This document shows, piece by piece, positions 15,912-26,200 of a stretch of 45,701 nt of DNA. The notes below the pieces were generated by a model. The model did no database searches. It saw only the letters and a list, made by a program, of their open reading frames with translations, and was not told the DNA's origin. How positions within the stretch are numbered: position 1 is the stretch's first letter; every line of letters begins with the position of its first letter. The translations under genes were made by a program, and so were the position numbers. The stretch lies in NCBI GenBank assembly GCA_964472565.1, contig CAYYNB010000026.1, forward strand, positions 1 to 45,701, written 5' to 3'. The stretch is from DATAMF01 sp964472565. Its GTDB lineage: Bacteria; Chloroflexota; Anaerolineae; Aggregatilineales; Aggregatilineaceae.

Positions 15912-17528
15912 ATGATCCAGTTAATACAGAAATTGACTGCACCCTTTGAACAAAGACGCCAAGCCGCATTGTACGCTACCCTAGCCGGGTATGTCCTGGC
16001 GCACCTGCTGCTTTGGGCGCTGGATGATGGTGTGCCCGCGCTGGCAACTGTGGGGTGGATGGTGTGTGCAGGGCTGGCGCTGGTGTTATTACGGTGGCAG
16101 TTCTGGATGGCTGGCGCGGCGCTGTTGGTTGCGGCGCTGATGGGAGAGAGCAGCCTATACTTGCTCGATCAATTTGACGCGGCGCAAGGGTGGATGGCGC
16201 TCTGGGTAGCGGTCATAGTGGCAACACTCTTCTTCAGCAACCGCAGCGGGCTTGGGATCACGCTAGGGGCTGGGCTGCTGATTGTAGTGGGCGCGCTGAA
16301 TGAGATAGGTGGCGCTGAGGCCCATGAGAGGCTGGTTGTGAGCGGTATGGGGATTATATGGACTCTGATCCTCAACCGGTTGACAGCCTGGATCGTGGTG
16401 GAGAAGCACGATACTCACCTGCAAAGCCCGCCAACGACTGCCCTCCAACGACTATTGGCTGTTGAGAATGAGATTACAAAAGGATTGTTTGCCCGACAAG
16501 AAATCGATATTTTCCTCGAACAACTCGTGGATACGATCCAGAAGCAGTTTGGCATTGCCGGGCATGTTCAAATTTATCTGGTTGAGCCGGGGAGCCAACA
16601 GGCGACACTGCGCGCGGCGACAGGCGCAGTGGGACAACAACTGCTCAACCAGGAATATGGGCTGGATGTGGGCGGGTTGAGCGCGGTGGGGCGCGTGACG
16701 CTGACAGGAAAAATGCTGCTGATCGCTGATACGCAGCATGAAACGATCTACAAATCGAATGCATTGATGGAAGACACACGGTCTGAGCTGGTGCTACCGC
16801 TGGTTGCGAATGAGGAGATTATTGGCGCGCTCGATATTCACAGCGCGAATGTGAATGGATTTGATGATACGGATGTTGCGCTGCTTCAGGTGATTAGCAA
16901 TCACCTGGTGAGCGCGGTGGATGGGCTGCGGGCGTATGAACTGGCGCAACGTAATCTGCGCGAAAACCAGGCACTTTACCAGCAGGCACAGGTCAGCCTC
17001 CGAGAGATTGAGCGATTGAATTACCAGCTCACCGGGCGGGCATGGACGGAGTATCTGCGGTTACATGGGGATGCAACCGGATTTACGCTCGACGTGGAAA
17101 CGGGCCAGACGGTTGAGGAGGCGGATTGGACGCCTAATCTGAATGAGGCCGCCCAGCAGCAGGAAATGGTGACGACGACAGATGATGGGCGACGGATGGT
17201 TGCGCTGCCGATTATGGTGCGAAATGAAGTGATCGGCGCGATGGAGTTTGAGCTGGACTCGGACGACGAACTGCCCGATGGCGCACGCGAACTGATTGTG
17301 GCGGTGGGGCAGCGGTTGGGAATGGCCTTAGAAAACCGCCGGTTGTTCGACGAAACGCAACGGGTGGCCCAACGAGAAGCGCTGATCAATGACATTGGGG
17401 CCGAACTTCAGAGCGCCACAGGGGTTGATGCGATTATCCAGCGGGCGGCACGCCATTTGCAAGAGGCGTTAGAAGCCAGCCAGATTACGATCCGAATTGG
17501 AACGACGTTTGGTCAGGAGAAAGTTTAA
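15912..17528 (+). CDS. Membrane GAF sensor protein (6 TM, GAF, short GAF-like module)
   Basis: A 538-residue protein. About six TM segments lie in residues 15-160, in an integral 6-TM sensor arrangement. A GAF domain (about 185-345) shows the family pattern QIYLVEPGSQQATLRAATG...TRSELVLPL...IIGALDIHS. Next comes LREIERLNYQLTGRAW (about 358-373), a shortened second GAF-like module ending in LGMALENRRLFDE, and the common C-terminal tail. No output domain. ATG 15912 is used; the frame extends back to 15819 but would overlap the previous gene by about 90 nt. It may signal by associating with the kinase downstream; this is inferred from the shared modules. Confidence 0.8.
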   Translation: MIQLIQKLTAPFEQRRQAALYATLAGYVLAHLLLWALDDGVPALATVGWMVCAGLALVLLRWQFWMAGAALLVAALMGESSLYLLDQFDAAQGWMALWVAVIVATLFFSNRSGLGITLGAGLLIVVGALNEIGGAEAHERLVVSGMGIIWTLILNRLTAWIVVEKHDTHLQSPPTTALQRLLAVENEITKGLFARQEIDIFLEQLVDTIQKQFGIAGHVQIYLVEPGSQQATLRAATGAVGQQLLNQEYGLDVGGLSAVGRVTLTGKMLLIADTQHETIYKSNALMEDTRSELVLPLVANEEIIGALDIHSANVNGFDDTDVALLQVISNHLVSAVDGLRAYELAQRNLRENQALYQQAQVSLREIERLNYQLTGRAWTEYLRLHGDATGFTLDVETGQTVEEADWTPNLNEAAQQQEMVTTTDDGRRMVALPIMVRNEVIGAMEFELDSDDELPDGARELIVAVGQRLGMALENRRLFDETQRVAQREALINDIGAELQSATGVDAIIQRAARHLQEALEASQITIRIGTTFGQEKV

Positions 17529-17530
17529 GG

Positions 17531-19234
17531 ATGATTCAATTTCTCCGCTATTTATTTGTCGTCCAATATGACTATCGAGACTCCACCCAGGCTACACGCG
17601 CGCGTATTCTGCTGCCGTTAAGCAGCGCGATTGCCATTTTGGCGTTTATCTTTGGCCTTTATCTGATCACGGTGACTCTATTCGGAGTCGATTCTCAGGC
17701 CAGTGGGCTTTTTTATGGACCGGTTGCCGCCCCACTGCTGATTCTTTGGACAAGCAGCGCGCTGTGGTTAACACAACGAGGGAAAGTCCAACTCGCGGCC
17801 CTGATGATTGCGTTGTTCTTGACCGCCGTTTCCGCTATCAGCATTCTGACGGATGGTATAGCTCCAAATTCGCTGCTTACACTGCCTATCGTGCTCACCT
17901 ATGTGGGGTTAGCCTACCGGTCAAAGGGTACAGCCCTGACTACCCTGGCGATGTGGATCATGCTGCCGTTGGTCGCCTATTTGCAGTCGGAAGGGAAACT
18001 GGCGGCTGCCGAGAAGCCATTTGAGGATCTGATCTATGACGCCTTTGTGAGCGCGCAAATGCTCACACTGACGGCCATTTTGCTGTGGATATTCGCCTGG
18101 AACTTACAAAGCGCGCTGGTTCGCATTAACCGGATTGCCTCGCAAACACGCACCATTGCTGATATTGGGCAGGTGATTTCGCGTATTTTGAACCTGGATG
18201 AACTGCTTACCCATTCAGTCGATCTAATCCGAGATCGGTTTGCACTGTATCATGTGCAACTATTTATCGTGGATGAGAATCGATCCTATGCCAACCTGAC
18301 CGCCAGCACAGGCACCATTGGACAAGCCTTACTTGCTCAAGGGTACCGGGTGCCGCTGGGATCGCGTACCCTGGTTGGCGAAGCTATCAGCAAAGGCAAT
18401 GCGTGTTATGAAGCCGACCTGGAAAGGACGGCTTACCGGAGGCCTGAGTTATTGATCAGCACACGAACTGAGCTGGTGCTTCCCTTGCAAGTGGGGGATG
18501 ACGTGGTTGGCGTGCTGGATATTCAGAGTTTGCGACCGAATGCGTTCAGCAATGAAGATATTGAAACGCTGCGGGTGGTGGCTAACCAACTCAGCCAAGC
18601 GATTCAGAATGCCCGCATGTTTGAAACACAGCAGCGCGGACTGCTGCAAAACCGCCGCTTGTTTTTGGAAAGTGAAACCAACCTGCGCGAGATCGAGCGG
18701 CTGAACCGCCAACTGACGGGGCAGTCATGGCAGCAGTACATTTCGGAGCGGGGAACGGATCAATTTGGAATTCAGATCGCGGGCCAGGAAGTTCAGCCGG
18801 GGCCGATTAACCTAACCACGATTATGCAACAGGCCATCCAACGCCAACGGCTTGTGGTCAGCGAGGAAAACGGCGAACAGGTTTTAGCCGTTCCGATCCA
18901 GATACGCGGGCAGGCGATTGGGGTGATTGAAGTGCGCCGCCCTAATGATCAGAGCCAGTCTGACATTCGCAATATTTTGCAGGCTGTTGTCGAACGGCTG
19001 GCTTTCAGCCTTGAAAATGCCCGGTTGTTCGAGCAAGCACGTATGTCGGCTGAACGCGAACAACAGATCAACCAGATCAGCACGCGGCTGCAAGGACTGA
19101 CCAGCGTTGAGGATGTGCTGACCACCGCACTACAAAGTTTGGGCGAGGCATTGAGCGCGGAACAAGGGTCGATCCGGCTGATCCCCTTAGATGTATCGGT
19201 TTCGGGCAACGGTCACAAGGAACAGACACCATGA
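17531..19234 (+). CDS. Membrane GAF sensor protein (6 TM, GAF, short GAF-like module), paralogue 2
   Basis: A 567-residue protein with about six TM segments (roughly 25-50, 62-80, 87-107, 113-130, 133-150 and 170-192), a GAF domain (about 205-360: YHVQLFIVDE, LTASTGTIGQALL, TRTELVLPL, VVGVLDIQS), the linker LREIERLNRQLTGQSW, the short GAF-like module (VLAVPIQIRGQAIG...VVERLAFSLENARLFE) and the shared tail. Its first residues (MIQFLRYL) resemble those of the preceding protein (MIQLIQKL). It starts 2 nt after the previous stop and overlaps the next gene by 4 nt (ATGA). No enzymatic output is seen. Confidence 0.8.
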   Translation: MIQFLRYLFVVQYDYRDSTQATRARILLPLSSAIAILAFIFGLYLITVTLFGVDSQASGLFYGPVAAPLLILWTSSALWLTQRGKVQLAALMIALFLTAVSAISILTDGIAPNSLLTLPIVLTYVGLAYRSKGTALTTLAMWIMLPLVAYLQSEGKLAAAEKPFEDLIYDAFVSAQMLTLTAILLWIFAWNLQSALVRINRIASQTRTIADIGQVISRILNLDELLTHSVDLIRDRFALYHVQLFIVDENRSYANLTASTGTIGQALLAQGYRVPLGSRTLVGEAISKGNACYEADLERTAYRRPELLISTRTELVLPLQVGDDVVGVLDIQSLRPNAFSNEDIETLRVVANQLSQAIQNARMFETQQRGLLQNRRLFLESETNLREIERLNRQLTGQSWQQYISERGTDQFGIQIAGQEVQPGPINLTTIMQQAIQRQRLVVSEENGEQVLAVPIQIRGQAIGVIEVRRPNDQSQSDIRNILQAVVERLAFSLENARLFEQARMSAEREQQINQISTRLQGLTSVEDVLTTALQSLGEALSAEQGSIRLIPLDVSVSGNGHKEQTP

Positions 19235-20895
19235 GCGCGTTTACTGCTCGCTGGTTTAAGGTCCACACGGCGTATGCTGATATGGTCGAACAGCAGCAAG
19301 CCCAGCGCTTGTTGATCATGAACGTTGTTTGGATGAGTCTTCTTCTATTGCTTTTGCCTGTCATGCTCGTGTGGATCATTCAAAACGAAATCATCGACAT
19401 TGGAACGGGCTATGCCGGACTGTCCTTATTTGTGGTCGGCATTATTCATTGGATGATCCAGAATAACCGCCTCAAACAAGCGCGGGTTTTGTTTGTGATC
19501 AACATTTTTATTGCGGCGACGTTGACGACCTTTCCGAACTATCGAATTGATACCCCATTCATATTCGTGTTCTCGGCTCCGCTTGTTGCCGCAGGCGCAC
19601 TTCTGAAACGTACGGGTTTATTGGCGACGGCTTTGGCGCTCATTCTGGTGGTTAGTGGGGGCGGTTTCATCCAGTACCAGACCGGGATGGAGTCCAGCCA
19701 CCTGGCAGAGAACGAAGCGATACAAACCACACTTTTGATCCTGTTAAGCATGACGGCACTCGATACGATTATTCTGTGGGCGTTTGTGGGGGGCGTGGAT
19801 GACGTGACCCACCAGCAGTACGAACTCATGCGCCTGATCGAAACAACGGCCCAGATCAGCCAAACGCTGACCGCTGTTCCCGCCAGTAATGAAGAACTCA
19901 ATCAGGCGGTTGAACAACTGCGCGACGCCCTGAGCCTGTATCATGTGCAAATCTTTGTGACCGATCCTTCCAGCGGGCTTGCTATTGTACAAGCCAGTAC
20001 CGGATTCATGGGGCGGCGCTTGTTAGAGGAAGGCGGGCTGCTGATACCGGACGAAAAAAGCCCGATCAATGATGCCCTGCGCCAGAGTGATCCAATCCTG
20101 ATTCTGGAAGATGCTCCACCCGAAAAACGAGTGGCCTTTCTGCCTGCAACGCGCAGCGAACTATTGGTGCCGCTGCGTGTGGGGGAGTTGTTCCCTATCG
20201 GCGTACTGGATTTACACAGCACGATGCCGAATACATTCAGCAAACATTTGCTGGCAGCCTTAAAAATTATCAGCAATGAACTTGCCATGATTCTCTATAA
20301 TTCGCAGCAGGGGAAAGAAGTTCGCAGCGGGTACCAAGAGCGCGATCAACTCTTAGAACGAATCGAAGCGAACCAACGCGAAATTGCGCGTTTGAACCGC
20401 CAATTGATCGGTGCGACATGGGGGACTTATCTGGAAGAAAAGCGGGATGTCCCACCAGGGTTTGATTGGTACAGCGGTACACTGGCACAAGCATCGGAAG
20501 CCTCGGAGTTAATTGAACAAACGTTGTCCGATGGGCAGGTTCGCCTCGAAAAGCGTGGGGGGCAGGATATATTGTGTATCCCGATCAAGCTGCGTGGACA
20601 GATGCTTGGTGCGCTTGAATTTCAGCGTGAGAGTGAAACGGGATGGTCAGCAGCAGCGCTGGAACTGGCCCAGGCGGTGGCTGAACGGCTGGCTTTGTCG
20701 CTCGAAAATGCTCGTCTTTTTGAGCAAGCCCAAACGACGGCTCACCGGGAACAACTGGTCAGCCAAGTGACGACTCAGCTTCAGGCTACCGGCGATCTGC
20801 AAGGGTTACTCTCACAGGCGGCCATCCAGTTTCAGGATGCGCTGGGCGCTGTTCAGACACGAATTCGGTTAGGCACGATGCCAACCGATCAATAG
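19231..20895 (+). CDS. Membrane GAF sensor protein (6 TM, GAF, short GAF-like module), paralogue 3
   Basis: A 554-residue protein of the same plan: about six TM segments in residues 27-190, a GAF domain (about 205-350: YHVQIFVTDPSSG, VQASTGFMGRRLL, TRSELLVPL, PIGVLDLHS), a linker with EIARLNRQLIGATW, the short GAF-like module (ILCIPIKLRGQMLGALEF...VAERLALSLENARLFE) and the shared tail ending in VQTRIRLG. ATG 19231 overlaps the preceding stop codon. The GAF here is more diverged than in its neighbours, with the DT motif before the TRSE strand replaced. No output domain. Confidence 0.8.
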   Translation: MSAFTARWFKVHTAYADMVEQQQAQRLLIMNVVWMSLLLLLLPVMLVWIIQNEIIDIGTGYAGLSLFVVGIIHWMIQNNRLKQARVLFVINIFIAATLTTFPNYRIDTPFIFVFSAPLVAAGALLKRTGLLATALALILVVSGGGFIQYQTGMESSHLAENEAIQTTLLILLSMTALDTIILWAFVGGVDDVTHQQYELMRLIETTAQISQTLTAVPASNEELNQAVEQLRDALSLYHVQIFVTDPSSGLAIVQASTGFMGRRLLEEGGLLIPDEKSPINDALRQSDPILILEDAPPEKRVAFLPATRSELLVPLRVGELFPIGVLDLHSTMPNTFSKHLLAALKIISNELAMILYNSQQGKEVRSGYQERDQLLERIEANQREIARLNRQLIGATWGTYLEEKRDVPPGFDWYSGTLAQASEASELIEQTLSDGQVRLEKRGGQDILCIPIKLRGQMLGALEFQRESETGWSAAALELAQAVAERLALSLENARLFEQAQTTAHREQLVSQVTTQLQATGDLQGLLSQAAIQFQDALGAVQTRIRLGTMPTDQ

Positions 20896-20904
20896 GAGCC
20901 AAAT

Positions 20905-23214
20905 ATGGGGCGACGCCGCTTAAATCTGATCCATTGGCCGCTTGGTACCAAACTGGTCGCACTCTTTTTATTTGCGATTCTTTTTCCAACCCTGATCGGT
21001 TTGATTCCCGCCGCCAACCAGCGTATCAGCAGCCTGCGCCAGCAAAATGAAACGCGGCTCGATATGTTGGGGCCGTATGTGGTGGCACGCACCGAAGAAG
21101 TATTTACTTCATTGACCGCTACCATTGAAAAGGCGGTCAATAACCAAGCCTACTATACCGAATTGACCAACTATATGCTGCGCGCCCAAACGCATATGGA
21201 TGCGGCGGAGCGAGAACAGCTAGAACTCTTCATTCAAACCCGGTTAACGACTTATTTTCTGAATTATCCCTCATTGTCACGTATCCGGCTGGTGGATGGC
21301 CAACAGGTCGTACTGGCGGAGGCAACCAGAGCTGGTGAAGCGATCAATGTTGTTTTTCTGCCACCAGCAGAGAATCTCACCCCTGCCGATGGCCTGATTA
21401 GTCGGGATGAAATTACAGACAAGACCACTATCAGCGATATTTATCTTGATGCCGGGCAAAATCCAGCGCTCGATATTATTTATGCTATTCCCCGATCCAC
21501 CTATACGCAGGACGTGGCGACGGTTCTCGGCTACGCGATTTTTACCCAGAATCTGGCCGTAGTCGATGCAACCGATGCGCTTCCTAATTTGTATCAGATG
21601 TTTCAGAACTTACCCGCAGGTGAAGTCGAGAGCTATATTGTTTTATTGAATTCGAGTGGACAAGTTGTTTCGCCGACATCAAAACTGGATTGGCTGGCTG
21701 ATCTAAGCCAATCGGAAGGATACCAGCACGCTCAGGCCGGAAAAAGGGATGTTTCGATCTACTACAGTGCCTTACTGAATGCCGATGTGCTGGCTTATTC
21801 GGAGAAGGTCGATTTTTCAGCCGGGCCGAGCATCACATTTCTGGTGGAAAGCTCACTGGGCGAGATTGATGAAATTGCGATCAGCGACATTCTGTTCACG
21901 ATTTTACCCTTAACCGGACTGGGTTTATTGATGGGACTTGGGGCCGCCGCACTGGGTGTGATCTACATTGTCTGGCCAATCCGACGATTAACCGATGCGA
22001 TGCAACAATTTACGGGGGGGCAAAAAGAAGTGTCCCTGCCAATGGTACACCGGCTGGATGAGATCGGGGTGTTGAATAACACGTTTGGCACCATGTCAAA
22101 ACAGCTTGCGAGTGCCATTGGGGAACTGGAAACCAGAGTTAATGAACGGACTCGGAATCTGGAAACGTTTCTTGAAATTGGGCGGGTACTCACCAGCCTA
22201 CGCGATACGGACGAACTGCTGGATGAGGTAGTCGAAATTATCCGGGAAAGATTTGAAACGATCTATCATGTGCAGATTTTTCTGATCGACTATCGTACCA
22301 ATTTCGCCCGGCTGCGGGCTTCAACCGGTGATGTGGGACAACAGCTATTGCAGCGGGGACACCAATTAGAGGTCGGCAGTCAAAGCGTGATTGGGAGCGT
22401 AACCGCTTCGGGATATGCCGTTGTAGCCCTCGACACCTCGAACAATCCGATTCACAAACGCAACGAGTTTTTGCCGGATACGCGCGCTGAGATGGCGCTT
22501 CCCCTGCGCATTGGGAGCCGAATTATTGGCGCGCTCGACCTCCAGAGTAAGCTCCCGGATGCGTTTAGTGATGAAGATGTCGAACTCTTTCAGGGGATGG
22601 CGGATCAGGTAACGACTGCCATCGAAAATGCGCGGCTATATGCGGAGTCTATGGGGCGCTTGCAGGAAATTGAGCGCCTGAATCGGGCCTTAACCCAAAC
22701 GGCGTGGCAGGATGTTGAACAGCGCTATCGTCCGGCAGGATTAGCGGCATCGGCTGGAAACGAGCCAGATCCGATGGGCAATTGGTCGGCTTTGCAACTG
22801 GAAGCGATGCGCACCGAGCAGATTGTGGAGCATATCGAGGGCGAGCTTGTAACATTCGCCATTCCGGTGATTCTGCGCGAACAAGTTTTGGGGGCGGTTG
22901 AATGGCAGATTCCCGTTTCGCGGTACACCAAAAATGCGCGGCAGACTGCGCTTGAATTAACTACCAGCCTGGCTTTGACGGCGGATAATATCCGGTTGTT
23001 TGAACAGAGCCGCCGAACTGCCCAACGCGAAGCTTTGGTGAATCGGATTTCAAACAAACTGACTGGCCTGACGAATGTCGATCAGATTCTGCAAACAGCG
23101 GTCCAAGAATTGGGTCTAGCCCTGCACAGCCCGCAGACTTTGATTCAGTTGGCCGGACCTGTGGACACAATAACGGAAAATCAGACTGAGAAACCGTATG
23201 ATGCGGAAATTTAA
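20905..23214 (+). CDS. Two-TM HAMP-GAF sensor protein without transmitter
   Basis: A 769-residue protein. TM1 is about 15-35, followed by an approximately 290-residue extracytoplasmic domain that looks like a Cache-type ligand sensor, then TM2 (about 332-352) and a HAMP domain (353-405: WPIRRLTDAMQQF, DEIGVLNNTFGTM). A coiled linker leads to a canonical GAF (about 425-580), then LQEIERLNRALTQTAW, the short GAF-like module and the tail. The layout equals a chemoreceptor or histidine kinase input half, but the protein stops before any signalling output. TAGGAG lies 6 nt before ATG 20905. Its last 17 nt overlap the hybrid kinase gene, which begins with the same TM-HAMP-GAF-module order. Confidence 0.85.
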   Translation: MGRRRLNLIHWPLGTKLVALFLFAILFPTLIGLIPAANQRISSLRQQNETRLDMLGPYVVARTEEVFTSLTATIEKAVNNQAYYTELTNYMLRAQTHMDAAEREQLELFIQTRLTTYFLNYPSLSRIRLVDGQQVVLAEATRAGEAINVVFLPPAENLTPADGLISRDEITDKTTISDIYLDAGQNPALDIIYAIPRSTYTQDVATVLGYAIFTQNLAVVDATDALPNLYQMFQNLPAGEVESYIVLLNSSGQVVSPTSKLDWLADLSQSEGYQHAQAGKRDVSIYYSALLNADVLAYSEKVDFSAGPSITFLVESSLGEIDEIAISDILFTILPLTGLGLLMGLGAAALGVIYIVWPIRRLTDAMQQFTGGQKEVSLPMVHRLDEIGVLNNTFGTMSKQLASAIGELETRVNERTRNLETFLEIGRVLTSLRDTDELLDEVVEIIRERFETIYHVQIFLIDYRTNFARLRASTGDVGQQLLQRGHQLEVGSQSVIGSVTASGYAVVALDTSNNPIHKRNEFLPDTRAEMALPLRIGSRIIGALDLQSKLPDAFSDEDVELFQGMADQVTTAIENARLYAESMGRLQEIERLNRALTQTAWQDVEQRYRPAGLAASAGNEPDPMGNWSALQLEAMRTEQIVEHIEGELVTFAIPVILREQVLGAVEWQIPVSRYTKNARQTALELTTSLALTADNIRLFEQSRRTAQREALVNRISNKLTGLTNVDQILQTAVQELGLALHSPQTLIQLAGPVDTITENQTEKPYDAEI

Positions 23215-26200
23215 TCTTCAGATACGACTCATTTTGTTTATCATGCTCGCGCTGGTTGTGATCACAGCCGTTGTTCAGGTTGTGCAAACTCTGAACGGGC
23301 GTGATGGTCTGGTGGAAGCGGAACGCCAACGCAGTTTGGCACTCGCGAGCAGTGTGAATATTCCTGAAGCAAACTTAGGAAAACTTGTAGCGCAAAGCGA
23401 AGATATTGACTTTATCACCATCGTCACGCCGGATGGCGAGGTTATTGCCCATTCTGATGCTGCCTACCAGCAGCAAAAAATAGCCGAGCTGGCGAATTTG
23501 TCTTTGAGCGAAACCATTCGCCGAGATGTACCTGGATTTGGCACGGTTTATCTGACCAGCAGCCAGAGTAACGACGCAGCAATGCCCGGAACGATCATCA
23601 GCGTTGGCGCGGCAGCAGAGGCTATCGACCAACGATTGCAGCGCGGGATTCTGCTTTCGATTTTGGCGGCTGGCGGCGGCATGTTATTTGTTGGCGGGCT
23701 GGTCGTTTTATACATCCGAAAGACGGTCAGTATTCCAGCCCGGCGGTTACGCGAAGGCGCACATATTTTGGGGAAGGGGAATTTAGCGCACCGCATTTCG
23801 GCAGCGGGAAGCCCTGAACTTCAAGACCTGACTGAGGCGCTTAACCAAATGGCCGCCGCACTGGAACTGTCGCAAGAGGAGCTACAGAGTCTTTATCAAA
23901 ACGCTGAGCGACGGGTTGAAGAGCGAACACGCGACCTGGAGATTTCATCAGAAATTGGCCGTGTGGCAACCCGACTGCATGACGCTGATTTAGTTATGCA
24001 GGAGACGCTGGAACAAATCCGCCGCCGTTTTACACTGATTTATCACGCCCAAGTTTTCTTAGTTGATGATGTTAACCAGTATGCGATACTGGTAAAAAGT
24101 ACGGGGGAAGTCGGGCAAAAACTTATCCAGTTTCAACACAAACTGTCGGTAGGCTCTGATTCGGTGATTGGGTATGTCACGGCAGAGGGCAAAACGCTTA
24201 TTGCATCGAATACGCGCAAAGCTGAAGTCCCCTGGCAGCCCAATCCGCTCCTGCCAGAGACGCGCGCCGAAATGGCACTTCCCCTGGCGATTGAAGGGCG
24301 AGTTATTGGCGCACTGGATGTGCAAAGTAAAGAACCGGATGTCTTTACGCCGGATATGGTGCGCCTATTTGAGGTGCTGGCCGGACAGCTTGCCATTGCC
24401 ATTGAAAATGCGCGTTTACTCGCCGAGTCGCAGCGACGTGTGAGCGAGATTAACGATCTGAACCGCCAACTGACGCGCAACACCTGGCAAACTTATATTG
24501 AAGAAGGGCGCGCCCAGAATGCGCCTGGTTATCAATATGATCTCCATGCTATTCAGCCGCTTAATGAGAGCGTTAAGCCCCTGTCAGCGGCTCACACTGA
24601 AGTCCCGATCCAGGTGCGAGGAGAACAGATTGGGACATTGATCACGGCGGCAGCGGAAGGAAATACGCTATTAGACGAGGATCGTGCTCTCGCTGAGGCT
24701 GTGGCTGAACGTGTCGCCCTGGCAGTTGAAAATGCCCGGCTGTTTCATGAAACACAACAAGCATTGGCTGAGACGGAACAGCTTTATGAAACGGCACGCG
24801 CTGTCAGCAGCGTATCGGAATTGGTGGAAATCTACCAATTGATTGTTGATCAACTCAGCACACCGTCGTATGTGGATTGGATTGAAATTTTGCTTTCCGG
24901 CCCCGATCCGACATTGGCTCAATATTTGGAAAGTGCCTATTCATGGAGTCAGCAGCGGGGATTGTTCAATACTGATGAGCGACTTCCGATTCTGCCGCTG
25001 ACGTATTCGCCCGAAGACCTGCTTCCCGTCGATGTGCCGGTTATTTATGCTGACGTTACGCGTGAAATGCGGCCTGAACATCCGCTCTATTCGATATTTG
25101 TGCAGGGGGGCATGCGCGGCTGTATCCTGGTTCCATTAAGCGCCGGAGTCCGGTGGTTTGGGATGCTGGTGTGTGGGAGCCGCCGAACGCGTGTTTTTGA
25201 GGCCGGGTATGTCACCTTTGCCAGCGCACTGGCTGACCAACTGACGATTGCTATTGAAAACCGGCGGTTGTTTGATGAGGCACAGTCGGAAGCACGCCGA
25301 GCACGCGCATTGGCCGAAGCGGGACAATTAGCCAGCCAAATCGGAGGCGGTTATGAGTCTGGTCTTCAGAATCTGTTCGAAGCCGTCGCAGGGCCAGGAC
25401 ACTATGATCGCTGGTGGTTTGGTACATTTTCACACAATTACGCGCGCCTTGAACGTGTGGCGGCCTCCAGTGAGCAATTTCCAGAGATGGTCGATGTTGG
25501 AAATGATCTCAATGCATTGGCCGAAGCCGCGCGGATTAGCGAGATCGTACTTGTGAATGATTCCGCAGATCATCCGGTTGTTACGCCGGAAGCCGCTCAA
25601 ATTTGGGGCAAACACCTGACGGTTCCGGTTAAAATTGCCAATAATGTGGTGGGCGTGCTGCTGATTGGCCGCAGCACGGATGATGCTAACCTGGATGAGC
25701 GGGACATTCAGTTAGCCGCGACACTTGCCAGCCAAGTCGCAGTCGCAACAGAGAACCGCCGTTTATATGCGCAAGCCGAAAGCCAACGCCAAAACCTCCA
25801 AACGATTGTAAATGCTATGCCCACCGGCATTTTGGTAATGGATCAAGGCGGGGAGATTGTTCTGTCTAACCGCGCCCTAGAACAACTGCTGGGGCCGCAG
25901 ATGAAGCCGGGGGTTTCAGAACAGCCTCAACCGTATCCGGTGGTGCATACCAATACGAATCAGCCCTATGAACTGAATGATTGGCCATTAGCGAAAGTTT
26001 TCGACCTGGGCGAACCTGTTCTTGTAGACGATATGACCATCGTGCAGCCGGGAGGCACGAAAGTTAATGTGATGGCAAGCGCCGCCCCGATTTATGACGG
26101 CGAGGGTCATGTGACGGCGGTGGTAGGGGCGTTCCAAGATATTACGGAACTTCAGGAACTTGAGCAGGCGCTTCAAAGCAGTTTGCGCGAAACCACCCTG

